64,000 nt of DNA from Hydractinia symbiolongicarpus (GCF_029227915.1 NC_079883.1:2232001-2296000); one strand, 5' to 3'; counted from the stretch's first letter, positions 9,664 through 22,214 are shown. Notes: generated by a model from the sequence alone, not told the origin. Made by a program: numbers and translations.

Positions 9664-11353
9664 TCTCTATTATAATAGCCGTATTTTGTCTGTCTCTGCG
9701 CAACATGGCGGAGCAAGTAGCGAGACCCGCCGAAAATCCCCGCGGCCCTGCAGCTTTATTTCGAATCCCCGGCAGACCCCGTTTTTTTACCGGCCTTGCT
9801 TTGCCGCTCATTGTAATAAACCAATCACGAGGCTCCATTTTCACTAATGACCAATCCAAGTGCTTCGCGGCCTCAACATGCCGACGGGAGGAAACATGCT
9901 ACCCCTAAGGCCATTTTGGTTTGGAAGTGATGGTGTGAAGTTTGTAGGTTTCCTTTCAATCCTCCTTATTTCTTCTGAGTACTTTTTATCCTATAGGATT
10001 ATTTAGTTTGTTTTCACATGTTAAGGTGAATATTTCATCACATTTTCTTAATCTTAAACAAACCAATTTTAAGTTTTTGGCTAGCTACACAACGTACATT
10101 TTGAGGCAGCTAGCTATAGCTATCTTTATTTATTCCTATTCTTTTAAAGTTTTTATTCAGTTTGGTATATTGTTCTTTATTTTTATGTTGAAGTTGGGTC
10201 TACCTATCTAGCTCCTTTTAGCTCTACCTCTGGCTAAAAAGTGAAAGTAGCTAAATGCAGTTATAGGCAGCTACCAATTTTATTACTGCTATGAAAGCTT
10301 ATGCTGAAAAATAAAATTGCTGAGTATATATTTTTTTAACTGAACTTGATAACGACAGGCGGTTTCCTGATTTTTTTTAAACTGAAGTCGCGATAAAGTT
10401 TTTTTAAAAATGGTGTTATGCCTATACTCATGTGCGACACAGTCTAGCTGTACTAAGCGCTTAGTTCGGTGGTAACAACGGGCTGTTTCCTGTGTTTCTG
10501 TTTAACCGAAGTTGTGATAACGTTTTTTACAGAAAAAAAGTACACACTGTTTACCTATACTAAGCTCTCAGCTTAACATTTTTTTGAACTTTTCCCGGGA
10601 ACATTCCCTGAAAAATAAAGAAGGTTGGCCAGCTGCTTTCGCTATGACGGGGTAACATTGAATTGTAATCTGGGTTTTTATTTTACCTAAGTTGTTGAAA
10701 GTTATTTTTTGAATAGTATATTACACCGGAAACACCATAAAGTTGTGTGCACTTCACTTGATTTTCTACACACTATATGGCTGTACTAAAGCGCCTTACC
10801 TGAATGTGTGGCACAGTTGACGGTTCTTATTAATCACTCAATCTGGTGTTGCTGGGTAACACAGCTACTTGTGGCTTAACCCGGCGTTTCAACAGAGTGT
10901 ATTCTGTGTTTTGTAAACCAAAGCTTCAATAGTTTTTTTGAATAGGGTCTTAAGCCTAAACGCATGTGTCGCACGATTTACCTGTACTAAGTGCTCAGTC
11001 CAATGTCACAATTAATTTGTTAACCTTTACTGAAACTTATTTCGCAAAATAAAATAAAATTGACCAATTGTTTTTCCTAATGACGGGGTAACAAATGGTT
11101 GTAAATTGTGTTTTTATTTTGGCTAAAGTTACAGTAGAGTTATATTTTCAAAAATACACTACAGCCGAAACACTATAGTGTTGTGTGCGCTTTACTCGAT
11201 TAACGACATGCTGCGTACCTGTACTAAAGCGCTCCACCTGACCGTGTAGTATAGTTTACAGCTCTTATTAAGCACTCCACATAGTGTTCAATGGCGGGTC
11301 ACACCTTGACTTGTGGCTTACCCCGGCGTTTCAACGCCGGGTTTCCCGGCTAG
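9664..11353 (+). mobile_element. Non-autonomous Helitron (nested)
   Basis: The 5' end TCTCTATTATAATAGCC matches the starts of the other Helitrons here (for example TCTATATTATAATGCC at 31917). It is followed by a GTCTGTCTCTG stretch and a GC-rich subterminal part (CAAGTAGCGAGACCC) that also appears in the 142-bp element at 63161. The 3' end has a strong hairpin (CCCGGCGTT / AACGCCGGG, about 11323-11342) eight bases before CTAG at 11350-11353, followed by T. No coding capacity. The 3' half is related to that of the Helitron at 36956-39335. Confidence 0.75.
10610..11330 (+). repeat. Internal direct duplication, period about 440 bp
   Basis: The segment about 10610-10910 (TATGACGGGGTAACA, then CTGTACTAAAGCGC, then CCGGCGTTTCAAC) is repeated at about 11050-11335 in the same order. 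Shorter related blocks with TGTACTAAGCGCT occur at 10440-10480 and 10980. The same arrangement occurs at 38.5-39.2 kb. Confidence 0.7.
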
Positions 11354-12839
11354 TCTGCCAATATCAGGCTTCATCAGCATGACTAGGTGATCACACCAGC
11401 CATGGACAGCAAAATAAAACACAATCATAACAAAAACAATAAGAATATGGAAAGATTAGGATAATGAAGATGAAATGTACATACACGTGATATGATACAT
11501 ACACCTTAACCCATGTATTTATTCAGATATATTTGTTTATTCATAGGGCTAAACTCAAGTTTCGTTTGAACTTTAAGAAGAATTAAGAAGGGCAATTTTC
11601 TGCTTTTTTGCATGCTGAAATAGGAAAATGCGACTTTCGCTTAAGAAGGTTGCAACTTGGAACAAGGCTTGAAGTCTACACCATTACCTTCATAACAAAA
11701 TAAAATTTTTAACTGATCTCAATCAGGTAAAATAGATGGGCATGGCAATATACACTGTGTAAAGAAAGTTTGAAACCGTAAAAAGCCGAATTGTGGGTAA
11801 AACGTATTGATTTTTCTCTTTATTACTGTTGACAAGGCAAGTATTGATAGAAAAGGAGACCACGTCTGGGGTACAGATGTTGATTGCTTCGGCTTTAACT
11901 GCCTCCTCAGGAGAAAGAGTCATATCACAAACAATATGGGAAAGGGAAAATCTGAATAAACTTTTTCAGATATAAAAATATTTGCCTTTTGGTTTTTAAA
12001 AGCAATTGAAAACAAGGATGCTTGGAATAAAAAGAAGGATGCAAGAAAAGTTCTATGGATGTCAAGGTTCTCAAAATATCAACAAGAGAATTATCACCTA
12101 CCAATACCAACGATGCTGAGCTGTAAAATACATTTTACCATGACCTTTCACTCAACAAACTTTGTTTCCTAATAGCCATTCGAAGAGTTGTTTATTTTCT
12201 TCACCAACCTTACTTATCCAGATGTCAAGTTCTTGCTTCTAATACCAACACAAATATTAATTGAGAAAGAACTCCTCCACAATGCTGAAAATTCTGTTTA
12301 AAGCTCATATTACAAAAACAATTAGCCAGCTGGCTAGCTGTAGCTAATTAGCTAAATCTTTTTGTATTTGTTCTTGATAGTCTGTTGTAAAAAGCTCTCC
12401 CACAACTAGCTGTTCGTAGCGAATATACTGAAAACCCTTAAATACATGCAAGGTGTGTTGGAGAGTAAAAAACATACTTCTCACCTTAAAGCAATAATTC
12501 CTTCATCTTCACTTCAATAATTCCTTCATCTTCACTTCGCCTCAGATGGAATGTATATACCTGAATTCCGATGAAGACTTTTACCAACCAAGGGATAAAT
12601 ATCCCCAGACAACAAAAATGTCCGAGAATAAACACTTTATAAAAGTTCTTTTTGGATTTTACGAACAGATTCAACATTATCACACTTTAAATCAGTAAGC
12701 ACCCGCGCCAACATGTCCGCAGTAGCTATGATAGTACGGAAAGAATCAAAGCCAAAAGGTGTGAGTCTTTGACTAATCCTGACGGATGGGAGTTAAAACT
12801 ATAGCCTAACAGGTTATAAGTAACCACGCAGTACGGAAC

Positions 12840-13130
12840 CTAATTTTCCTACGCCGGCTGCGGGCCACATATTGTTGGACTACGCATAGAGAGTGAAAAT
12901 TACGTCACGATTTTGACGTCACATGCCCCTTAGGTGAGATGGGGAGGGTTGCGGGCCATAGCTATTTGATTTTTGACTAACTGAGTGACTGATTAGTCAA
13001 AATGAATCAGTCAAAATCTGTAAGCTATAATTTGCAACCCTCTCAGTCTATATGGTAGCGACGTCACAACTTTGACGTCAACATCGCCATAGGCGAAATG
13101 GAGAGGGCTGTGAACCATGGCTTTTCGCCG
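12840..13130 (+). repeat. Diverged direct repeat pair with GACGTCA boxes
   Basis: Two related blocks (about 12880-12970 and about 13050-13125) share TTTTGACGTCA/TTTGACGTCA, then GCC..TAGG, then GAGAGGG or GGGAGGG and GGGCCAT/GAACCAT. They sit near the right end of the 9271-13269 element and are probably part of its subterminal structure. Confidence 0.5.
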
Positions 13131-13274
13131 TAAATAGATTACAATGTGATTTTTTAACGCGCTCCGTCTGCAACACCTGGATTGTCGACATTATTCGCTT
13201 GGCTAACATTTTTCGTCAAATTTACACTTAGTCACGCGACTTATCTGACAAACCCTGGATCCGCGCCTGGAAAC

Positions 13275-16082
13275 ATGATAGATGATGCTACAGCTATGAA
13301 ATTCAGCAACTGATTTTGCAAAAATGTACTATGACAACTTGGAGGAAAGAATACGGAAGGAGAAACAACTCTTTTAATTCTATTGAAACACTGCGTGAGG
13401 TTCTAGCAGGTGTCTGTATAGAAACTTAATTTGAAATTTTAGCAGTTGTGTGACTAAATTATTCGTGAATAACAATTCGCAACTATGATTGGTTATAAAA
13501 ACAATTAGATAACTTGATGATGAATTTGATAATATTATCAAAACAAGAAGCCATATTGAAATCGGTAAAATTTCTTTTGTTTTTATGTTAACATAATTAG
13601 CGAAGAAGCACATGCTCGACACTTTGTAAACAAAAAGAAAAAGTTTATATCTCGTTCTAAAACGACGTTCTGTTATACGAAGTTATTTCTTTAGTTAGAA
13701 TAAACATTAATCCAGCACACATTTTGTCGGCACTCGTCCGGCGCATATCTATCTATATTGTTTTTCATGATCAAAGTGGTATACTCAAGCCTGCAAAAAT
13801 AGGTTATTATCATGGTTAAACGCTTATTTCCAAACGTATCGTTGAAGTTTTTAACAGCAATGTTCACCGACTCATATTAGGCACACTTTCAATACAATAA
13901 TCACGTGCCTGCATCGTGTTACAGTCAGATTTTAATAGAAAAAAGTTAGCCCCTATTAAAGGAGAATATGGAATTTGATCATTTTTTTGCGAAAAAGACT
14001 CGGTCGAGCATCTCACGCACTGATTCTTTTGAAATTAAAAACAATAGAAAATTCAATACATTTAAAGCGTACAGAAATGAAGTTGTTTCTCCTTCCGTAT
14101 TCTTTCCTCCAAGATGACAATAAGAAGAAATATATATTTCATTGTTTTCTAATTTAGCCACCTGCTTGGCAAATATGTAAAAATACTTAATTATAATTAA
14201 TTCAGCACTTACAAAGACGTAAATAAAACTTTCTTAACAGATTGTTTTATATTTTAGGTCTGGTGAGTTGTCTTTCTGCAAAAATTTATTTTTTATTTGA
14301 GAAAATTTTTATAACTCAACGAATACTTTCAATGGTAAAATATCCTTAGTCTTTCTTCCTAGACTTTTTTGTTATGATGTCTGTATCCGGTAAATTGATT
14401 TATTATGGAGCAGACCAAGCCAGTCGGTCTCGTCTTCAAAATCAACACTGCTATCATGAACTTTTATTTAGCGGCCGCGCCGTGCACAGTTCACCTCACC
14501 TTGAACTGTAAGTGAGGAACAGTCTAATTTGAATTTGTTTTATTCATTTTATTTACAACTGTCAGAAATAAATAAAATCACACTAGAAACTTTAAATTCA
14601 TGAACCTGATAATGTGCTGTGAGATATACTTCTAAACATGCAACAAGCGGTACATTATACACAAAATTGTACTGCGCTGTCGTCCGATTTACAGTTTTAA
14701 TAAGATCATGGCAGCTACGTATATAAAATTTTGGTAAATAATTTAATAGAATCTAAGAATTATTTTCAACTTATCTCCAAGTAGAAAATGATACTTTTAA
14801 AAGTTCGATTCAGGGTATATCATTAAATTTTCAGATTAAAATAATAGGGTAAGTACATAATTTATTACCATTGACATTTAAGATTGGACCTACCTGATAG
14901 GCCCATCGAAATAATAATACAATACTTTGATTAAAAAAGCATCAAAAAAGCGTAGAAAAATTTCCTTTGATTGAATTTCGTAAAGACCACTTGGATCAAA
15001 TCTTTTTCTCCGTTTCTTTGATCAAAAACAATGTTATTTCAGCTACGGCTGTTTTAGACTATACCAAACGCTCTTTCATATTTAATTACAACGTGTAGAC
15101 AGGCATGGTTCCATATTTAAAATAAATTAGGCAATCAACAAAGAATTTTTGTTAATTAGTATTTTAACCCAGTGAACGTGTCCTTCCTGCAGCAGATGCA
15201 ATTATTAACTTGCATCTTAGAAAAAGAAAATAGTTGGTGCAGCCAACTGAACAATAGCGATATTTATCTAAATGTTTCCGTTCAACGTAACTATATGTGC
15301 TGGCCATAAATTTCCTATAAGACGCCAAGACATTCTATTTTTAAAACGTATTGGGAAAACAAAGAGCCTTGTCTTTTTTTAATAAATAGGAAGTTTGGAA
15401 TGATTAAAAAGTAGCAATTAAAACCCTTTCGTCATAACTCCCACAAAGGTGCCATTGTTGAATATGCATTTTGCTTATAACTTTTTCAGAAATGAGGGGA
15501 AAAGGCTATATAATAACAGTGTGGCTGAAACTCATTTATTCAATATTCGCAAAAACTTTCCTTCTGTTTAAATACGCATGTTTTATTGTCGGAAAGAAAG
15601 TTGGGAACATTTTTCTCTATAAAGAAAGACTTTTTAGAACGCAAAATAATAACATTCAGTTGGTCTATCATTATGAAAATGCTTAAATATATGGTTTACA
15701 CTTTTCCAGGAAACTGTTGAGCCATGAATAGTATTACAAATTTGTTATATAGTAATGTATTTAATATATATTTGTTATAGTATTACAAATTTGTTAACAG
15801 AGTTGACAGGACTTGCTAGAGGGATAATACCTCAATCATTAAAATTTGATAGAAAATAAAGATTTAGGACGCAAAAAGACTAAAATATATAATATGAAAA
15901 AAATTACGCACAAAAATTTAGTTAATAATCATAATTGTGTCCTCCTCTATCCAATGAACTTTATTTAATTATCAAAGAGCTAAAAGATGGCATAAACCAT
16001 TTTTTATTTTCATCTTTTTATTTTTATAAATTTGAAATATTGAAGTGAGCATCCTTCAATGGTATACCACATTTGCATCATT
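13275..16082. other. AT-rich stretch; one block related to the 39.7-kb region
   Basis: No supportable gene. The segment about 15110-15370 resembles 39725-39995 (shared TTAATTAGTATTTTA, CCTTCCTG, GTGCTGGCC, CTATAAG.CGCCAA), so an old fragment of the downstream duplication unit appears to lie here. A short inverted repeat (ACAGTTCA / TGAACTGT) occurs near 14487-14508. Confidence 0.45.
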
Positions 16083-16118
16083 ACAAAATACTCAGCACAA
16101 TTGTGTTGAGTATTTTGT
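16083..16118. repeat. Palindrome (11-bp arms, AT-rich)
   Basis: CAAAATACTCA (16084-16094) pairs perfectly with TGAGTATTTTG (16107-16117) around a 12-bp centre that is itself near-palindromic. It lies at the tail side of SINE copy 1 and may mark its insertion site. Confidence 0.7.
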
Positions 16119-16128
16119 TATTATTATT

Positions 16129-16359
16129 ATTCCGATATAGTCACTTCAGTGCTGGAAACACTGTTATCAATGTGGGTCCTGTGTTCTGAAAGCATACATT
16201 AGATATACACCGGCATTGCATACCCACTTTCCCTTATGTGGCATTGGTTGACCCGTACCTTACTGGTATAGACACTTGCTAAGCATGCCCGCGTGATGGA
16301 CCAAACCACGGACCTTGTGATTACGAAACGATTGCCATTACAGCAAGGTCACGCGCCAC
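16129..16359 (-). mobile_element. tRNA-derived SINE, copy 1
   Basis: Read on the minus strand, the first about 70 bases form a tRNA-like head (GACCTTGCTGTAATGGC with a box-A-like part, then GTCCGTGGTTTGGTCC as box-B-like), followed by a unique body (GGGTCAACC, CACTGAAGTGAC). The tail is TAA-rich on the minus strand. Two further copies with the same order are at 31068-31307 and 56012-56250. Confidence 0.75.
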
Positions 16360-16483
16360 AAATATGGAATTATTAGGTTGGAATCGAGTATTCGCCTCGA
16401 ATCGTTGTTGTTTGCAAGTAAATATCGCGTTATAATTATGAGAGAATAAGTTTTTAGGGAAAATTAGTTATATATTATATATG

Positions 16484-16736
16484 TTAACACCAGGTAATAT
16501 TTGTTTCAACATTGACAAAAGAACTACTAATACTGGGATTCGAAAAATGAAACAAAGGTAGTTCTTTGTCACTTTTATGGGAAAAAGGAAAATAGTAGTC
16601 TGCATAGTCCGTAAAATAGTTAATTGCATCCTTTACGAAACAATCCATATCCATAACGATGGTCTCATAATTTCGGGAAAGTGATGGGGCTGAGTAATAG
16701 GTGTCCGTTTTATATTCGAAGATAAGAATTGTAAAC
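16484..16736 (-). CDS. Candidate terminal exon, unknown product (weak)
   Basis: A minus-strand open frame of about 83 codons starts right after a pyrimidine-rich acceptor (TTCCTTCCCCCGCAG, cut at 16737/16736) and ends at a TAA at 16484-16486. The translation begins FTILIFEYKTDTYYSAPS and is rich in aromatic and acidic residues, with no domain I recognise. No matching upstream exon could be fixed. It could be a chance frame in AT-rich DNA; I include it only because of the well-formed acceptor. Confidence 0.2.
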
Positions 16737-16887
16737 CTGCGGGGGAAGGAACACACATTGTAAGTAGTTTTTGGACTTGTGGTGCAGAGTTACAATCGTT
16801 GGTTGAGATGCGACTTAATACTTTGGCAAAATTTAGTTGACAACTGATTGTACGAAGGCTAGTTTGATTTATTCTTTTATTTTGCAC

Positions 16888-18093
16888 ACAATCACCCTGA
16901 ACATTGGTCTTAATCTCCAGTTAATGTGTTGTTTTTCCTACCAAAGTAACCAAGTATCAGTGTCTCTTTTAACGCTATTTGGTTTGGGGACAATAACTTC
17001 AAAATCAAGCCGTTTTAAAAAGTGAAATCTGGTGACTTTCATCATTTTAAACTTGTATCCGGGAAATGTTAAAGATTTCTTGATATGACATTACTTATGT
17101 TGGTATGTTGACTCATTCTTATCAACAGAAGTCATAATTTGGGTTTTTATTCTTTTATCAAGTAATTTTCTACACCTAAAACGCTTGCAAGTCACCGTTT
17201 CATTATTTGTTTGGCTTTGGAAATATGTAATAACGTTCTGAGATTTTTTTATTCTAAATTGAACTAAAATTGCTAACAAGCAATTGTAGCAAGTTTTGTA
17301 GCATTCCCATGTCTCCTTTGTCACCTTTGGGAGGAGGGTTGGTTTAGATCACACCCAAACACATGATCCCATCGATCATAAGGAATTCAAGATAACTCTG
17401 GCCTGAATAGGTTGAATCGCTTGAATCCGGAGAAGATAGGATCCAGCAAAATGTGTTTAGTTGTGAAGAATTACTAGACAAATATATGATCACATAATGT
17501 AGTTTTGATGATGGTAAATATATCATACTCAAAGATTGCAGTATAACCATATATAATGATGCAACCTTAATACACAAGAATTTTTTTAAAATTTAAATGG
17601 AAAAGGAATGCGCCTACAGGCACTGGCACTGATGTTGTTTCTAGGATTGCTAAATCAAAACTTAGGCCATAAAATCACATCGTAACCACTACACATATTC
17701 AAGCAATTTACAGATAAAATAAAAATTGAAAAGGCCATAAAGACATATGGCAGACTGTAATTCTTGGATTACATATGAAATTATATATTTGATTATGGTT
17801 CAGATTATAAATGTAATAAATGTTCCATTGTTGCTTGAATGTTGTGCTAACCTAGCAGGCGCGGATTAAATCAACCCTGTCTCGCGACGTAGTCAAAAAA
17901 ATGAGCCAAATATCAAGCAGCGGTGCAGGGGAAATAATTTCCGAAATAAATCCCGATGTTTTCAAATTTTACCTGGAACTCCGGGAACGAAAATTTACTT
18001 CGTTTTTTGCTTGGCCTTATTTACTATATCACATACATCACAACGCGAATTCAATCAAGCGATGTTGGGATAACCTATTTTATGTCAGACTGT
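16888..18093. other. AT-rich stretch without recognisable genes
   Basis: Nothing supportable on either strand. A sequence resembling a transposon end (CAGGCGCGGATTAAATC, about 17857) has no visible partner. Confidence 0.4.
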
Positions 18094-18319
18094 AACCATA
18101 TACTTCATAACACACAAACCCTGTCAAGGTTCTTTCTAGGTATAACCATAGAATGTTTCTCCGTAAGGGTTTGACCGTAACACTATACTTTATAGCGCAC
18201 AAACACTGTCAGGGTAGTTTCTAGACATACCTTTGACATGTTCTTCCGAAAGGGTTTGACCGTGGAACTAGACTTTATAGCACACAAACCCTGTCAAAGT
18301 TGTTTCTACGTATTGATAA
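18094..18319 (+). repeat. Tandem repeat, unit about 85 bp, nearly three copies
   Basis: Units begin near 18094, 18179 and 18264. Each carries AACACTATACTTTATAGC-like sequence, then ACACAAACCCTGTCAA, TTTCTAGGTATA and GGGTTTGACCGT; the third is cut short. Copies differ by about 15-20 percent, so the array is not recent. Confidence 0.8.
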
Positions 18320-20929
18320 AGATTTTAGGCGTATGGTATAAATATTGGTCGCACATGTTCGAGGGGATCATTCCGTTATCAACATGGGTTGCAGCAGCTT
18401 GGGAGAGCGTGTGAAATTGGTTTTCGAGTGAGAAAATTCTGATGGGATACATCATAGTCATAGACTTATGACTATGGATACATGAAATTTATGCCGAATT
18501 GCTAGAGGAATTTAAATGTAATTCTATGTTACCATTTTCTGACGTGCTACAAAAGCAGGTTGATTTTTGTTTAACCCAAGGAAATTAACCTGCAGAGTAA
18601 ATATTCCTGCCCATGTAAAAACAAACAAGGACCACTGTACAGTAGCTTTACTTTGTTAATCTTTTTGTTTCTATAATAACTTAGCTATGTGTTTCTCCTT
18701 ATTTGTTACTATGGCTAGAATGTTTTGTTTATAATATTAGCTAATCAAAACGTGCAAAATATTGGACCGAAAAAAGCAATTTTCAGTCAAATTTGTGGCG
18801 AATTTAGCTGTATGTGGTGTCAGGTTGCTTCATCTTTTGTTAAGCCAATTTCTAGAAATTATTTTATAACAACAAAAGTGTAGTAAAACATTTTTCCCTT
18901 TTTGATATTTTGGATGGGGGCGGGGAAGTGAGATATGTATCCTTCCACTTACAACTATTGTCCACAAAATTTATTACATCTCGTTAGCAAACAGTTGTAA
19001 AATGTTGACATTTTAGGTAGGCATAAAACTCAAAATTTTCGTTGAGTTTTTGAAAATCTCTATACCGAACGGCAGCATTTGTTTTTGTTAGCTCTTGCAA
19101 GCTTTTCAGTTATTTTATTTTTCAAATACAATTTAATCTAGTTATCAAAAAATTTTCTTCTCTCACATGTCAATTAAAAAAACTTGTCATGATTTTAAAA
19201 TATCCGCATTTGTTTAAATTCTCAAAAAAATCAAGCTGATTGGTTTAAAAAACAATGCTATAGCGGATCAACCGTGACCAATGTAATAAACAATGGGACT
19301 GTTTTTTGATCGCTGATTTTTTATATTAGAAAATGCTGGAAACACTTTCTGCATTCAAAAATACTTTTTAGGTACAGAAACGAGAAAGATGCTGAAGAAA
19401 CTCAACTCTGCCGATCAAAATGTTCAAGAATATTTTTTAAGAGGAAGATGTATGACTAAGACTTAAATAAAACGATATTTTGATATTTTCCCTTGTGACA
19501 CGACCTTGTTGGGGAAAAAACTTGGCGGATTAGTATGCTTGTTCTAGTAGGGAAGCTTCTGAAGCAATGGCTTAAGACACGCCAAGACCCCCAGCATTGT
19601 TTTTTGTTTTTTTCTATATTCAACGCTCTGACATGGTAAAAAAAATTGGCTAGATATGTACCTGCTTAGATTTAAATGTGAAAGTTATGTTCTGGGCAAA
19701 AGAACCTGAAAAAAACGCAGTTGTCGTTAAAGTAACGAAAACTGGCGGAACAAATGTACAATAGTAAGACTTTGTCTCTTATTGATATGATTATAACAGA
19801 AACTCTTAATTCGTATATAGAGCAATTGTGTTTGCTAGAGTCCGATTGATTTCTTTTCTTTCGGATGAGAATTTTGTTAAGGGTGCCTATTGTTTTCAGC
19901 CGGAGAGCATTTTGTATCCAGCCTTAACCATAATTTACTGTGCCAATTTCAAAGTGACAATGGTAATTTAAAGACACGGCTAAATTTAAATTAACTTCAA
20001 TAACAGATGTTTAATATAATTACAAAGTACGCATAATTTTACAAAATTCTTCACTTGTCTGACCTATATTGTTTAACGCATAAGGAGAGAGTGATCTTCG
20101 TAAGAAAAAAATTCTGTCACTTTTACAAGATAATAATTACTTTATATTTTACTTTTTTATCATTTAGTAATACATTCCAACAATACTGAAAGATGCTCCT
20201 TTAAAAATTAACACACGCTTTTCGAATTATGTGTTTTTTCTAACTTTTAAAATTTTGACTTGTCTAATACAAGTCAAAATTTTGACTTGAGGCTATGTTT
20301 AAGGTAGATGTCAACTAGCACAAAATTAACAAACATCTTTCAAGAGGTTATTTTTTTACTGAAAAAGATTTCACATTGTATGATGTTTCAAGTGAGGACT
20401 TCATAAATCCTTTTCATTTTGTTTAAAAAGTTAAAAAAGTAGCGGCAATACATGACAGAACTGTAATTTGAGAAATTGTTGCATTTCTATTTTGTAAGTA
20501 TTTTTTGATGCAACTTGCACAATGGTTCATGTTGAGATATAAAATAAAAATGGGCTAATATCAGAAACGATCACACCAGTTTATTTACATATTTCCAGTG
20601 TAACACATGAAATGAATTCACTACTCCTTTTTGCCAATTAGGTCTTCAATATTTTGCAGTTATCTATCAACTGAGAGGTCTTGTGGAATGAGGAACTAAC
20701 TTGTTTGTAATATTATTAATATGGGTATAAGTACTACGTACAGCTAAGTATGTTTTAATGCACTTATAAAGTACTTGCCGGTTTGTTGTGGTCAAGTAAT
20801 GCAATTAAATAATTCTTCAGAATTATTGCATTTTAAAATCACTGTCTGTCAATATCAGGTACAACAAATTGACAAACATGCTTGTGAAAATTTCTGTTCA
20901 AACTCTCAACAATGGTACATATTTGTTTT
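18320..20929. other. AT-rich stretch; one perfect hairpin, no genes seen
   Basis: Only short frames occur. The notable item is the hairpin at 20249-20283, listed separately. Confidence 0.4.
20249..20283. repeat. Perfect 14-bp inverted repeat
   Basis: AAAATTTTGACTTG pairs exactly with CAAGTCAAAATTTT across a 7-base loop. No adjacent T-run or gene makes it a clear terminator or RNA gene; a small foldback remnant is likely. Confidence 0.75.
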
Positions 20930-22205
20930 ATCACTTTTTCAGCTGAAAAAATAAGGAAATTTAGCTACTTGACTTATACTGGTTTAATTTACTTTACTCA
21001 TCCCTACCACTGCAATGCAACATTGCGCATCATCTTTTGACTACAGAAATCAATATAAACTATATAAAGACTAATCAAGTTTTTAACTAAAAACAGTATC
21101 TGAATAATATAATTGAAATTTTATTACATAGTGTTACAGCTTTGTACTTTCAGCATGCACATACCATTAGCGTTTCTGGTTTAGAATTGGACACTATATT
21201 CTAACATGAAATCACACATAATTTTCTGTGGTAATTTAGGTGTAGGAATGTGATTGAGATATTAGAAATAGTATTTTAATGTTTCTGGCTAATGAAGTCA
21301 TACCACATAATTCATTTTATTCATTTAAGTATTTTTCGACTTTGTTGTTATGTACATCAATTTAATACTTAAAAAAGCTCCATTTTAATGGGTATAATAC
21401 TAGTTCATAAGAAGAAAAAAGAAATTAAGAGACAATACAGCCTAGAAGGTTTCTTGTTCACTTTTATTAGCAGTTTTCAATGTTTTGTAACGCAGTTTAA
21501 AAAATCATCGCTAATACCACGAGGTTTTAATGCCATAATTGAAAGCATCACTGAAGGGAATTTCCAAAGACAAAGGACAATATGGCAAACAATTCATGTC
21601 AACGCTAATATTGTCACATTTATTGAAAATTCTCTATTTTCAAATCAAATTGCGTATATACTATCTCCTTTATCTAAAAAAAATTCAAGTACTTCTACCA
21701 GACTTCTGAAAAATAATATGCTATATTGTATTTAAGTTTACTCACAATCTTGTGGTTGTTAACTCTTCTATTTTATCCGAAGGCAAACTAAAATTTTATT
21801 GAACTTCGCTCATGATTTTATGGAGTTCTATATTTATTAAAAACTAAAATCTATTCGCCATGTAAGCCAAAATATGTACACCTTTTACCATTGTTTCCTA
21901 TCCAAAGGGTAGAGTGTTAGTATTTCATTGAATGCATTGCTAAGTGATTGCCAAAAATTCTCCTTGTTAATATTGGCTTAAAAGCGTGCAGAATATATTT
22001 GACTCCTCTACTATTGTTTTGGTAATACCTCAGCATTTCTTTATTTATATTAATTCAGTTATTTAGTTGTTTATAAACTGATGTTACCTATGGAGGCAAT
22101 TACGATGATGGGTCGTTAAACAATATCCTGAAATATCCACAAATAAAAGAGCTGTCAGACATTGAGAATTTAAGAAGTGTTGCATGAGTTAGATCTCCTG
22201 TTCCA
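20930..22205 (+). repeat. Upstream block of the gremlin duplication unit, copy A
   Basis: Matches the sequence that precedes both intact gremlin-like genes: AGCTTTGTACTTTCAGCATG near 21135 (compare 23455 and 41995) and CAATTACGATGATGGGTCG near 22098 (compare 24118 and 42917). No gremlin-like exon follows; instead a local direct and inverted repeat complex begins at 22215. This copy is orphaned from its gene. Confidence 0.65.
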
Positions 22206-22214
22206 AAGTAGGAG

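Larger units (their letters stand above)
9271..13269. mobile_element. Non-autonomous DNA-transposon-like element with inverted ends
   Basis: The left end reads CAGGGGCGGATCCAG and the right end is its near-perfect reverse complement (CTGGATCCGCGCCTG). Both ends are flanked by the same five bases, GAAAC (9266-9270 and 13270-13274), which is what a target-site duplication looks like. The interior, about 4 kb, has no transposase-like frame. Much of it is taken up by a nested Helitron (9664-11353). CAGGGGC-type ends are common in hAT-like elements, but hAT duplications are usually 8 bp, so the superfamily is left open. Confidence 0.6.

Noticed and set aside
9593-9908. Pro/Arg-rich short frames in a GC-rich patch
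   Set aside because: This patch is the Helitron 5' subterminal region, recognisable in the 142-bp element; coding is not supported.
16290-16359. Possible real tRNA gene on the minus strand
   Set aside because: Same head recurs with an identical body in two other places, so it is a SINE; cloverleaf pairing is also incomplete.
21388-21735. 115-codon frame on the plus strand
   Set aside because: Lies in upstream block A of the duplication; the matching positions in the other copies are not open, so it is not conserved as protein.
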